From NCBI RefSeq assembly GCF_003265705.1, contig NW_020312867.1:3251307-3315306 (forward strand): DNA of 64,000 bases, written 5' to 3'. The notes beneath the pieces are model-generated. The model was not told where the DNA came from, did no database searches, and was given only the letters and a program-made list of their open reading frames with translations. The translations under genes were made by a program, and so were the position numbers. This document shows, piece by piece, positions 41,495 through 61,568 of the stretch. Position 1 is the first letter of the stretch; each line of letters begins with the position of its first letter. The DNA comes from Callorhinus ursinus (taxonomy: Eukaryota > Chordata > Mammalia > Carnivora > Otariidae).

Positions 41495-41518
41495 CCCCCC
41501 CCCCCCCCCCCCCCCCCC
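41495..41518 (+). repeat. 24-base poly(C) run
   Basis: An uninterrupted C homopolymer of 24 bases as given. The run in the minus-strand transcript would be poly(G). The length is prone to sequencing error. Confidence 0.85.
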
Positions 41519-42965
41519 GGGAGTATGGGCACCTGTCCTTTGCTCTAGGAGCATCTCTGTGCTCCAGGGCATCACTATTTCCCTAACCTTGGGATGCTGT
41601 TGACTCCTGTGCTGGTAGTTGTTTTTAGTTTTACACTGAAGAAAAATTCAGAGTAGAACTGTGACTTCTGTTTTACCGCTTATGTAGCTGACTCATGTCT
41701 TTTACAGTTTCAGCACATTTTCAGCAGCTAGAAAATTTTTCCATGGGAACTGAAAAAGGGAGATGCCCTCATACATACTACGCATAAAGGGGAGGGTCAG
41801 ATCTCAGGGAGAAGGACCTTCCACCCAGACGGTAGGCCAGTACCTTCTAATCCTGACAGCCTCTGAGCTGTTGGCACAGAGGGAGATGCAGCCCTCCATC
41901 CCTGGGCCTGGATTCTATGTCTAGCAGGACACAGTAAGTCCCAAGAGCCCTCCGCCAGCTGCAGTCCTGGGTGCAGAAGTAATGCCTTCCTCATTAGAAC
42001 ACTTGCCTGGCCAACATCTCTTTAACCCCAAGGAAGCTCCTTAGAGCAAGATGCCCACTTTCACCTGCCTGTCAAGAGGAGCTTAGAGAAGATGAAGATG
42101 GAGGATGAATGCGGGGCCCTCCCCTACAGAGCCACTGTTAGACCTCACTCAGGCTTCTGAACGGCAAAAAGACCCAGGGCAGAATGCATTTAGGTGCCAT
42201 GACCCCTGATCTCAAGTTTAGATGTCAGAACCTGCCTCTAAAGTCAGGGCCCAAGAGAAGGAGATCGTTTCAGCTTCCCCTTTGAAGCCAGAGCCAGTCA
42301 AACTGTCCTGTCTTTCCAGAATATGATCTCAGTCCTGATTCCTGAGAAACAATGGATGAGGGAGGGGCCGGCCCTTTATGGATCCCTGGAATGGGGACAA
42401 TCATTTGTCACAGCATGGGGACACAAGGGCTACCCACTGCTCCCACCTGTATGGCAGAGCCTGGTCCACCCCCCTCAACCCAGAGAAAGGGGTTTCTTGA
42501 AACCATTAGGGTGGCTGTGTGTGGGCGGGGAAGTGCCGACAGTAACCTCAGGAGACGCTGCGAGGCTTTTCTGAGTGAACACTTCCCAGCCTGTGGCCGT
42601 CCCAGGCTCAGGTGCCAAGTCCTGTGGAGAGGTGTCCTGGGTCCTCCGGGACTGCAGGGGAGGCCCAGGGCCAGAGGAAAGGGAAGAGGGAGGAAGGGAA
42701 GGAGAGACAGAGACAGGAGGAAAGGAAGAGAGAGGAAGCAGGAGAGACACACACACAGAGCCCGTAAATAGCCCAGCTTTGTAAGTCCCACACCCTTAAG
42801 AGTTTGTGGCTTAGGTCAGGCCAGTGGGGCAAGAGAGAGAAGAGCTGCCCCTTGTGGCCCTTTAAGGAAGGGAGGCCCACGGTCAGCTGCCAGCCAGCAC
42901 TGTGCCTTCGGACCCTTTGCTCCCTGCCCTCACTCAAGAGGGATGCGGAAACATACCACTCTCCT

Positions 42966-43004
42966 TCAAGAGGCTCCCAATCAAGAGGCTCCCAATCAAG
43001 AGGC
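42966..43004 (+). repeat. 15-bp tandem repeat
   Basis: The unit TCAAGAGGCTCCCAA is repeated about 2.6 times without change. Local duplication in intron. Confidence 0.9.
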
Positions 43005-43170
43005 CGAGGAGCTATACCATCCAGACTCCGATTACAAGTCTGCCCTGGGTGTCTTTGGTTTAGGCAATGGTTCAGTCCTGCCGTTTGGCTCTTAGCCCTT
43101 CAAAAAGTCCTCTTTGAAATGAAAATCTGGGTTTGGCAAATGGGAACTTTTCTTTAAAGTTTGGAGTCCC

Positions 43171-43355
43171 GGGCGCCTGGGTAGATCAGTCGGTTAGGTG
43201 TCTGCCTTCGGCTCAGGTCCTGATCCCAGGGTCCTGAGATCGAGCCCCACATCGGGCTCCTGGCTCAGCAGGGAGCCCGCTTCTCCCTCTCCCTCTGCCT
43301 CTCCCCTTGCTCATGCTCTCTCTTCAAATAAATAAATAAAATATTAAAAAAAATA
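43171..43355 (+). repeat. Carnivore SINE (SINEC)
   Basis: Head GGGCGCCTGGGTAGATCAG, A-rich tail with AATAAATAAAATATT, and a direct repeat AAAGTTTGGAGTCCC on both flanks. Confidence 0.96.
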
Positions 43356-44610
43356 AAGTTTGGAGTCCCTATTTTAAGTTCCCACTGTTTTCCCCTTGGC
43401 CCAGATGAGGTCCAACAATATATGAGGAAGCCACTAGGACATCTGATGACACAGCCCTGCAGGAGAGCCTCCATAAAGTCCAATCAGGGATTCCAGTCAC
43501 CATAAGCAACGGCCCCATGACTGTACAGCACTTTCTAGTTTATATAAAGTGCTGTTATACCCATTATTTCACTCAGCCTTCCCAGCAACGCTATGGAATG
43601 GCGATTCTGGTCCCCCTTTAGATGGGCTGACTAGGCAGCAAGGTTCAGAGAGGTGATATCACTCACCCAAGAACCCAGTCCAGTCCTTGTCTACAGCTTC
43701 TCCCCATCTTCCAAATCTTCAAGGGTCTCTTAATGCCAGTGGGGCCTGGAAGCCAGTTAAATGGTCCATAGCTCCAAGGTGAGCTCCTGGACCAGAATTC
43801 TTTCCAGCAGTGGACTACACTTCTTGGGGCATCAGTGAGGGGCAAGGGTTGGAACAGACCCACCTCTGAATAAGACCCTTCTTCTAGCAGTTCCAGCTAT
43901 GACCAGCAGGTGGGGCACACTCCCAAGCCACGCTGCTCTGAGGCACCAGGAAGCTCTGCAGCCCGCTCCCCAGGGTTCATCCTGCCCTGCTCTGCTAGAG
44001 TCCCACCCTTCCAAAAGCCTCTGCATTCCTCCTCAGCCACTGCCAGGCCACTGTGGTCAAGACTCTCAGGGCCGGAGAAGTGGGCCTGTACCTGGATCAC
44101 TAGACCAGCCCCCATGGCCCAGCCCAGGGTGCCAGGGGTGACCACAGGGGCTCTCAGTAGCTGCAGATCTGCCCTCCTTCCATAGCACTGGACTTAAAGG
44201 CCCTCAAAGCATCCCATATTTCATGAATCACCAGCCAGGAAACTACCACAGCATCCTCACTGGACGAGGCCCTGTTATCCGGCATGTCGAGGCCATGGGG
44301 AGAACTGATTCAATCAAATGTTCACTTTGTAGGTCACGACTGCATCACCAAATTTCAAAGCACTGGAGGGCAGTACATACACAGTTGACTCTATGCTGGT
44401 TTTCCCATGATTTGGTCTTGCTCCCGGCAGCTGTGATTTAACAGCAAATACAATGGCCAGGACACAAGAAAAGCAGGTTCTGGCCCCTCTTCTATCAGCT
44501 GTGACACTGAACAAGTATGTTCCCATTCGGGGCCTCAGTGCCCCATCTGTAAAGTGATGAGCTTAAGTCAAGTAGGTTCTGAGGGTCCTTCCAACTTTAA
44601 AAGGGGTTCG

Positions 44611-44822
44611 GGGGGGGGCACCTGGGTGACTCAGTCAGCTGAGCATCTGACTCATGATTTTGGCTCAGGTCATGATCTCAGGATTGTGGGATCGAGTCCC
44701 ATGTCAAGCTCCCTGCTCAGCGTCGAGTCTCCTTCTCCCTCTCCCTCTCCCTTTGCTCCTCCCCTCGCTCATGCTCTCTCTCTCCTCCTCTCTCAAATAA
44801 ATAAAATCTTTAAAAAAGAAAA
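44611..44822 (+). repeat. Carnivore SINE (SINEC)
   Basis: Head GGCACCTGGGTGACTCAG, expanded CT-rich middle, tail AATAAATAAAATCTTT, and a flanking direct repeat AAAAGGGGTTC. Confidence 0.95.
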
Positions 44823-45810
44823 AAGGGGTTCTAATTTGAAAATAACCTTCTGTATGAATCCCAGGACTCTCAAAATGAAACAATAATTAACTCCTACTGA
44901 GCATCTAGGTACTCTACCAGCCCCTCGATGCTTGATCTCCCTGGATCCTGACAACTTTCTTATGAGGTAGGTACTTTTATTATCTCTGCCTAATGGAAGC
45001 TCAGAGAGATTAAGTAATAAGCCCAGAGTCATTCAGCTAGCAGGAATCAGAGCCAGAATTCAAACCCAGGTGGTGTCAGTCTGGATCAGTTGGGTTTGAG
45101 ACAAGTAAGCAGCAGTGCTAGAGAGAAAACACCTAAGTCTAAATGGGGGTAAATACTGCCAAGATTTAGCAGTGCTAAAAATAATAGCTTGGGATTAGAA
45201 GTACAGGAATTCTCAAGATCCTATCTTTATCTCTTTTTCATTTGAGAAAATAACCCATGCTTTCCACTCCGAAAGGCATGTGGGTGTGGGATCCTTTTCT
45301 GAAGCAAGAGGCTCGGGTCTAATTTTCTTGGAGGATCTGTTCCCCTCTAGTGGGCTCCGAGGATCCTTCCGGGAGGGAACACCTCCCCCCCCACACACAC
45401 ACACCACCCATCTGTTTTCACAATAGGCACTAAAGGATCTGGCTACTGGATACAACTGCTGGGATTCTCAACGTTTAGCGGGCATGAGAATCCCCAGGGC
45501 ACTTGTTATTCCAGGGCTCTAGCTCCAAATATTCTGATTCTGTTGGTCTGACATGGGGCTTATCTAATAAACACCCCTTTCCAATTATACTTCGGGGAAT
45601 ACACCAAGCCACGGCCAGTCTTTTGAGTTTTTCAAGGTGGTCCCTGGGGCCGGAAGGATTCCAAGATGTAGTGAATTTGTCTTTCCCAGCCTAACGCACC
45701 ACTGCCCCCCACCCCATCCCCATCATCACCTCATGCAGCAACTGGGGGAGGCATACAGGTGTGGAAGATGAGTGTAAGTTGGTGCAGAGCAACTTTCCCG
45801 ACCCTCTTTA

Positions 45811-46032
<222 letters not shown>

Positions 46033-46208
46033 CTAGGGGTGGATGGAGAGGGCAGCGGGTGTTAGAGGAAGAGCTCTGAGCAGGGGATGGTAACCGTGGC
46101 CATTGCTGCACTACAGCAGCAAGGTGATTCCCATCCATGACTCCATCTCACCCTCATGGCACCCCATGAGCCAAGGGCGCAGAGATGATTAGCCCCCACA
46201 GGTACACG

Positions 46209-46264
46209 AAGCACTTAAGATTAAACAGAGGAGCAAAAAGCACTTAAGATTAAGAAGAGGAGGC
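46209..46264 (+). repeat. 30-bp tandem duplication
   Basis: The unit beginning AAGCACTTAAGATTAA recurs 30 bp on with small changes (ACAGAGGAG against GAAGAGGAG). Local intronic duplication. Confidence 0.85.
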
Positions 46265-48187
46265 TTCTGGTCAAGCACCACCTTTTCTTTCCCCCTGCCT
46301 GGCTTCTGGCCTCAGAACACCCAAGGCAACCTGAATCCCCGAAGACTAGGTGAGTTCCCACTGGTGCTGTGCGCCCAGTGTCAACTGGGCATGGAGGTGA
46401 CTTCCTTCTGGTTACAACCAAGGCACAGTGAGTACTGGCCAACCCTGTTCGCTGGGCTGCTCTGGTCTACTCCCTGGCCCCTTCCTCTGGCCAAGACTTG
46501 GACCGCTGTGCTTAGCAGGATCCCCAGCCTAGACCCCTCTCAGTGGGACAGGTGAGCTGCTCAGATACTAAAGCCAGGGACACCCAGAAAAATGAGCCCT
46601 GCTCCCACACAGGAGCCAGGAAAAGACAGTGTTCAGCATCCTCTACTGTGAGCCACTACCTTTCCTAATCACCCAGGGTCAGGTACCTTGCAGATACCAA
46701 CTCCTCAAGAACAAACAGAGTGAGATATGGCCAGATAGAGAAAAGATGGTGCTGCAGGGCATTCAGGAGGGCAGGAGAAACGGAGACTGGGAAGAAGACA
46801 GCTAAGTCCCAGGGCTGGGCACAAGACCTGGGCTGGAGAGAGCTGGAGTCAGGGGTGTGTCCGCCATTAAACCGCCAAGTCTGAGCTTGAGCCAGTGCAG
46901 CATGAGAGAGTAATCTGCCTCTAGGTCTTACGGGTAGGGTAGGGCGGGTGGGCTGTTAGTTCAAGCACCTTTAACTGCAAGGCTGTTTGAGGATTCTTGT
47001 CAACTCAATTCAGGACAAGAAGTGGACCATCTCCGCTTATTATAAAGTCAAATCGGCAGATTCTGGAAGATCTACCTGGAAGGCAAGCTTGCTCTTGGAC
47101 AAGGCTGAGATCTTCCCCTCGGCTAACCTCTGGCACCCAAGGATCCACCATGACTAACGTGTGCATTACCTGGCGGAGGAGACTGATGCCACTGAAGCTT
47201 CTGCTTTCCCTCCAGACATCTGTTTGTCCTTCCTATATCCCCTCCTGAGCTGGACGGCCTTAGAACAACGTCTGGGAAGTCAAACTGACAGAGTTTGCAC
47301 AAGGGGGTGGGCACGAGCTGCAGTGGACCCAAGATGTGGCTTGTAACCTTCTAGCTGATCCTGCCACGCTGCCCCTATGCGCACGTGGTGTCCCCGGGGG
47401 CGAGAGGGAGCAGTGGAACCCTGGGATCCTTGATTAGGGTTCAGGGCTTTGGGGAAACCTAGTCCAAATGTCTTGTTGTGCAGTTGCGGGGGGGGGGCTG
47501 GGGCCCAAGGGGGCTTACCCATGACCCTCAAAGAGTCAGGCTGAAACCCAGCGCACGTGATGGGCCAAGGCCAAGCCCTTAGGCCCCAGCCCCTGGTCCT
47601 TTCCCTCAGGCCCAACAACAGACCCGTGAGGCGGTGAAGCTTCAGAGGAGGAGTTGGGGACTGTGTGAAAGGGAACAAATTGTTAACGCAGAGAAGTTAA
47701 GTTGAGAGAAGCCAGCAGGGAGAGGAGGAAGACGAGAGGGAGGAAAAAAGGCTCTCCTTGCAGAGCTTGAGCAGCAGGCCCCGAGGGACAGCAGCGCACC
47801 AGAAGAGGCAGAGGCCTTCTGAGGCTCCTCCCTGCCCCCCCACGCCCACTCCCACATCGGTTGCCCGTAGATACAAAAAGAAGCTTCGGGTGAGGGCAGA
47901 GAGGACACAGATGAGGTGGAGCCATGACCAAATGGTGGTGTGGGGGGGAGATGAGTCTAAGGAAGGGTTTAGGTGGGGGCAGGGGGGATGAGACCAATAA
48001 AAGCATGGAACGGCCTGGAAGAGCCGATGGACAGAGGTGGGATGGTCAGCAGCTGGGAAGCAAGCATGGGGTGGTGGGAAGAGGCAGAATGGGAAACTGG
48101 TTAAAGGGAGGGAGGGGGGAGGAGGGCGGGAGGAACCAGTTGGCTAGGGGGTGGGGTCTGAGCAGGGAGATGGATAGATGGGGGGGG

Positions 48188-48287
48188 NNNNNNNNNNNNN
48201 NNNNNNNNNNNNNNNNNNNNNNNNNNNNNNNNNNNNNNNNNNNNNNNNNNNNNNNNNNNNNNNNNNNNNNNNNNNNNNNNNNNNNNN
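48188..48287. other. Assembly gap (100 N)
   Basis: Exactly 100 N, preceded by a GGGGGGG run at the end of a G-rich stretch. A round number of this kind usually marks a gap of unknown size. The nearest exon starts 88 bp to the right. Confidence 0.98.
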
Positions 48288-48374
48288 CATGGGCCTGGGG
48301 TGGACTATGGGATGGTGACAAATGAGCTGGGGATCTGAATGGCTAGGTAAGTGGTGACGGGTCCCATGCAGTAC

Positions 48375-48410
48375 CTCCTGCTTGTGTCTCGGCGTGGTTT
48401 CCTGCTCCAG
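48375..48410 (-). CDS. EPB41L1: EPB41L1 12-codon micro-exon
   Basis: A 36-nt exon (phase 0/0) encoding LEQETTPRHKQE. The acceptor is ATCTCACTAG and the donor CAGGAG/GTACTG. Human 4.1N has PEQETTPRHKQE, so only the first residue differs. It joins the TKIKELK exon to FLDKPED. It is easy to miss by open-frame searches and sits close to an assembly gap. Confidence 0.93.
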
Positions 48411-51209
<2,799 letters not shown>

Positions 51210-51436
51210 TTAGACCTACCTTGCCGGGCCCAAGGCTGGACCAGAGCTGGCCTTTCAGCCCACTGTCCCACCAGCTACAACTCGAAGTGACCCACAAAAG
51301 GAGAGACTTGGGGAGGGGGGCTTTCCTGGAGTCCCTCCCTCCTAGCTCCTTCTCCTGCTTCCCCCCTCCCGGAGCATACGTGTACACTCCTGGCCTCTGC
51401 GCATGCCCTGTGACCCCCACCCCAGGGGCAGGCTCA

Positions 51437-56555
<5,119 letters not shown>

Positions 56556-56610
56556 CTAGATGCCACCAGCACCGCTGCCCACCCCCTCATCCATCAGAAC
56601 CAAACCACCT

Positions 56611-56782
56611 GACGCCTGGGTGGCTCAGTGGGTCAAGCGGCTGCCTTCGACCCGGGTCATGATCCCAGGGTCCTGGGATCGAGTCCCACATCAGGCTCCT
56701 TGCTCAGCAGGGAGCCTGCTTCTCCCTCTCTCTCCTTCTGCTTGTGCTCTGTCAAATAAATAAAATCTTTAAAAAAAAAAAA
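56611..56782 (+). repeat. Carnivore SINE (SINEC)
   Basis: Head GACGCCTGGGTGGCTCAG and tail AATAAATAAAATCTTT plus an A-run. The flanking repeat is AACCAAACCACC/AACCAAACTACC. Confidence 0.95.
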
Positions 56783-57432
56783 ACCAAACTACCAACACTC
56801 AGCTCAGTAGAACAGGAACGTTCCTGACACTGTCATTTCAGGTGTTGATTTGGGTGTGTCCTAGAAGACGGTTTTGTCCCATTCCACGTGCCTTTCAGCA
56901 TTTTGTTAATTTCTAACTTTGAGGGATTTCTCCTACTGTGGAAACATTTGAAATTTCTAACTCATTTTCAAGCTAAGTAGGACTACTTTGCTGTTAGCCA
57001 TTTTTTTTAATGTCATGTATTTTTAATCATACAATTAACTATATTCTTATTGTGGAACAAATGGAAACATTTAGAGGTGATTCTAAATTTCCTCTCGACG
57101 TCCATTCTCAGCCCTAGTCCCCTCCCCCAGAGGTCACCCCTATTCTCCAGGCGGTGTTTTGACCTTTTTTCCCCCATGATATAGAAATGCATGTGTTTTG
57201 ATTCATGGGTGTTTTTAACATGCACACAGGATCAAATGGTACATCTTACTCTCCAGCTTGCTTTTTCATGCGCCTAGTGCCCTTCCATATCAGCACTCAT
57301 TCACTTTAACTTCTGCACCACATTCCACAGTGAGGACAAACCTGGTCACCAGTGTTTCTCAAAACTTTTTAATTTTGCCTCCAGCTCTAAGTGAATTGTC
57401 TAAAAACAAATTGCTTTAAAAGAAACATCTCC

Positions 57433-57630
57433 AGGGGAGCCTGGGTGGCTCAGTCGTTAAGCGTCTGCCTTTGGCTCAGGTCATGATCCCAGGGTCCTGG
57501 GATCGAGCCCAGCGTCGGGCTCCCTGCTCAGCAGGAAGCCCGCTTCTCCCTCTCCCACTCCCCCTGTTTGTGTTCCCTCTCTCGCTCTGTCTCTCTCTGT
57601 CAAATAAATAAAATCTTAAAAAAAAAAAAA
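57433..57630 (+). repeat. Carnivore SINE (SINEC)
   Basis: Head GGGAGCCTGGGTGGCTCAG and tail AATAAATAAAATCTT plus an A-run. The flanking direct repeat is AAAGAAACATCTCC. Confidence 0.96.
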
Positions 57631-59389
57631 GAAACATCTCCAACCATAAGGATATTATTTTTTATAACTTTATGCACACTTGGATGATTTTATAATTTTT
57701 GATCCATTTTAAACCATTTTTTAATTGCTTTTTCGGTTACTGCATTAAAAAAAAAAGTTTCAATTCAGCCTCAGCCAGTGATGCCTCCCTGCCCATTTTG
57801 CCATGTTTCACCATTGTTTCCAATTGCCTATTTCTTTTCCTTTTAAGTGCTTTTTACTCAGTATAATTTTTACTACTCCATGACATGAAGCTCTGGCAAA
57901 AAGTACGTGCAGCCTCAGTGACTGCTCAGGGCGAAGGCATAGGCTCAGAATCAGTAGCAGCTCAAACATCACAGGCACCAAGTGTAGGCTTAAGGGCATT
58001 TTGTTCAAGTCTAAAAATTCGAAAATCACTGCCAAACACCCTGACCAATATTTCATTTCAATCAATTTGTCATTCTGACCAGTTTATTTTGGGCCTGAAT
58101 ATTTTTGACTAAATCAGCTGCTACTACCACCCCATTCCCTGAGGTCATCCATGCTAAGCAGGGCTAATTTCCCTCCTGTGTCCCCAGAAGCCCAATGCCC
58201 AGGGTCTAGCACAAAGAGGAAAGATACTAGTGGGTAAGACCAGAGGGACGGGGATTAAGCCAGTCTACAGCTCTCAGCCCTCCTGGAAACGAAGTTGAGA
58301 CCCTGTTGCTGAATAAGATGACCCTAGGAGTTAGAGCAGGGCTAATGAGGCCAAGGCTTCAGGTCTGATCTATCCCACGGACATCTGTATTATCCCCCAA
58401 GGTCAAAGTCGGCATCGTGACTGCGGCCTGTTGCCTGGCAAACAGGCAGCCAACATTCAGGAGGGACCCAACAGGAGAGAGAGAGGCTGGCTTAAGAGCC
58501 CCTCCCCTGCTGCAGGAATAACTCCAAGCCCACATCTTATTGTTGGTGGCGTGTAGGGCCCCGCACATGGATGACACGACCCCCGGATATCATGAAGTGA
58601 GACTGTCTCTTTGGAAGGGGCTTAGATAAAGAGAAGGGCCTCTCCCTGTTCTGATTCCAGAGGCAGGATGAGCCCCACAGAAGTTCTCATTCTCGAGAAT
58701 GCTTTGCACCCCTTCCACCCTTCAAGCCACATTATTTACTGGCCCTGAGGCACAATGAGATTGTACACACAATCCATGTTCAGCCCAGCAGCCCAGGCTT
58801 GCCTCCATGGGGGGCAAGGGGGTTACGGTCTAATCTGACCCTTACATGCCTGACAGGTACACAGGGCAGCTTGTGGGACCAAATTCCTTCCTGCAAAGGC
58901 ATCTGTGCTCTACTCCCTCCTTATCCCCTAAGTAAAATGGTGGTCCATTCAGAACGTGACGTGTTTGACTTGTCCCAACCAGAGATGGCCTCCACCATGT
59001 TTTTAAAAAGTCTGAATTAGTTGCCAATATTTAAAAATTGTGGATTTTACTCTCAAATCTCTAGCTTTACTTCAACAAGGGGCCCGGTTCCCACAAGGCA
59101 GGGATGGCTGGAGCCGAAGAGCAATTGTTTGAGATGGCGCGTGTCCTCTTGAATTTCAATTCCAATCAGTGAAATGGGTCCCGATGCTGCCTGGGACGTC
59201 ACTGACCGCTGTGTTTGTGCCACCTCCTCTTGCGCTGGGTCAGCTTCCTTTGTCGATGCTGTCTGCCTGGCCTCGCTGGGCATCTGAGTTTGCAACTGCC
59301 CTCATGTACTGCCCCGTGCCTACCAGCCCCAGGTGTCCTCATTTCTGGTCACATGGCCAGCACGCCCACGCCCCCTCCACAGCCCTCAC

Positions 59390-59465
59390 CTTGTGATGTC
59401 TTCTGTCAGCTGGGCAGGGTCAGGGGGGTAGAACTTGACTGTGAAGGCAAAATTCCAAGGGCTGC
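59390..59465 (-). CDS. EPB41L1: EPB41L1 exon: FERM F1/F2 junction
   Basis: A 76-nt exon (two bases, 24 codons, two bases). It encodes [20 protein letters not shown] followed by [22 protein letters not shown] is a conserved FERM signature. The acceptor is CCTCTCAG followed by GCAG. The first AG is used because only it keeps the frame with the A left by the previous exon. The donor is ACAAG/GTGAGG. Confidence 0.96.
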
Positions 59466-59975
59466 CTGAGAGGAGTAAATAGGGGGACAATCAGAGAGGC
59501 TCCATCACCCCAGTGGGTGGCCCGGATGCACCATCCCATGGGCAATTCCTCAGGGTTTTCTCGTATCTATAATTCCAGGACAATCCAGTCAGGAAGCCTG
59601 AAATATTATTCCCACTTGAAAGATGAGTAGACTGAGGCCCAGGTTGAAAGACTTGTGACATAGCAGCGGGAAGGAAGGTGGAAAGAAAGAAATTCAGTGG
59701 TGCATGCCAGCCCTACTGGTCATCACAAACATCACTTCAGTAAACCTTGCAACAACCCTATGAGTAAGTCTGATGATCATCCCCATTTTGCAAATGAGGA
59801 CACTGAGGCCCAGGCCGTAAAGTGGCCAGACCAAGATCACTGAGCTAGGAAGCAGCAATGCTGGGGTTCAGACCCCAGCCTCCTGGCTCCAGAGCTCGTG
59901 CTCCCTCCTCCACACCAAAGTCTATGCCACGGGATGTTCGTGGGAAGAAAACAAGTCACATTAAGTGGGTTCCCT

Positions 59976-60170
59976 GGGGTGCCTGGGTGACTCAGTCAGT
60001 TGAGTGTCTAGCTCTTGGTTTCAGCTCAGGTCATGATCTCGGAGCCCTGGGATTGAGCCCCACGTCAGGCTCCATACTCAGTGGGGAATCTGCTTGAGAT
60101 TCTCTCTCTCTCCTTCTCTCTCTGCCTCTCCCCCCTCTAAAATAAACAAATAAATCTTAAAATAAATAAA
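59976..60170 (+). repeat. Carnivore SINE (SINEC)
   Basis: Head GGGTGCCTGGGTGACTCAG, tail with AATAAACAAATAAATCTT, and a flanking repeat TGGGTTCCCT. Confidence 0.95.
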
Positions 60171-61453
60171 TGGGTTCCCTAACTTTGGACTTCTCGGAGC
60201 CCCCACCGTGCCATTGCAAACTGCACCCCTCTAAACGGGACATGCAAATATTTAGGGGTTTCCCAAACTTATTTGGCCTGCTGTGTCCATTTCTCATGGG
60301 GCATCCTGCCAAATTATGGTTCCTAGGAACACCCTCGGTAAGACTCTGCCCTATGTGGGGTCGACTCCATCTCGGATGGCAGAATGGGGTTATAAGCAAG
60401 ACCTAAAAGGCAAATGTAATGAGTGGAAAGTAGCAAAGGGCGTTTCACAGGGATACATGTTAACCTCACCCTGAGATACAAACAATCAAGGGTACACATG
60501 TAGGTACAGAGAGAAATTAAGGCTGCGGCTTTAGCTGGAAACAAGCTCTGCAGGCCAAGAGAAGGGATGACCACATGAGAGGAGGCCTTGGGGAAAGGCT
60601 GCAATCTAGAACAATGGGCAGACCACCCCTGCGGCTCTGCAAGGCCCAGCCTGGGCAGGACCATGGTCACGAAGGGCTGGAGGCCACGCGGTCACTACTG
60701 TTCTTGTCCCTCTGGTCATCACCACCTTCCCCATACAGCTGAAGCATCTCCAGCACTTACTAGGTGCTGGTTACTTCACTTGCTAGGGACTTTACGTGCA
60801 CCTGGAGGAGTCTGATCTTCATGATGATCCTGAGGTAAACCTTTCCTTTTACAGATGAAGATTCTGAGGGGGTAAGTCACCCTCCTGGGATCGCTGAGCT
60901 AGTCAGCGGTGGAGAATGGGGATGTAACCTCTAGTCATCTGACCCCAGAACCTGGGCTCCTGACCACAGCTGACTGAAAAGCAGCCTCAAGGAGAACAAT
61001 CCTTGTCTCAGAAATAATAGTAGTAGCAGTAGTAATAATAATAACAGATAATATGTACCGGGCGCTGCTATGTGCAGGCATCATTCTAGGTGCTGTACAC
61101 AGAATAGCTCATTTACCCTGCACAACAACCCTAGAGGTAAGTAGTCTTGGAGTCAGGATTCAAATCCAGGCAGTCTGGCTCCCGTGTCTGTCTTTCAACC
61201 ATCACACCAGACTACCTCAGGAAAGCACCTACCATGTGCCAGGTGCTGTCCATACATAACCGGCACCCTCGCCTTGTGAATCACTAATCTACTTGCCAAT
61301 GAGAAGCAGGAGCCCAGAGAGGTGCCCCCAGTGCCCTCGGTGATGGGCACTGAGATTTGGGAGAAAACAGACCCAGCTCTGAAGCCCAGGTCACAGGGTG
61401 GCGCCTCCTTCAGGAGGCTGAGGGGCTGTCACAAAGAAAGGAGCAAACAATGG

Positions 61454-61568
61454 TGCGGTGGCCGGCTGGCTCAGTCAGTGAAACATGCGACTCTGGATCT
61501 CGGGGCTGTGGGTTTAAGCCCCATGCTGGGTGTAGAAATTACTTAAAAATAAAATCTTAAAAAAAAAA
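61454..61568 (+). repeat. Short older carnivore SINE variant
   Basis: Contains GGCTGGCTCAGTCAGTGAAA, GGTTTAAGCCCCATGCTGGG, and a tail TACTTAAAAATAAAATCTT with an A-run. It lacks the long CT-rich middle of the other copies, so it is a shorter subfamily. Confidence 0.88.

Larger units (their letters stand above)
46033..48374 (-). other. EPB41L1 intron with assembly gap
   Basis: 2.3 kb. It contains a 30-bp tandem duplication (46209-46264), a short G-run (47491-47499), G-rich sequence at about 47940-48187 and a gap of 100 N. No exon recognised, and nothing else I can name. Confidence 0.5.

Noticed and set aside
42408..42791. Minus-strand 127-codon Leu/Ser/Pro-rich frame
   Set aside because: It arises from a GA-rich (CT on minus) patch at about 42670-42745. 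Low complexity, not coding.
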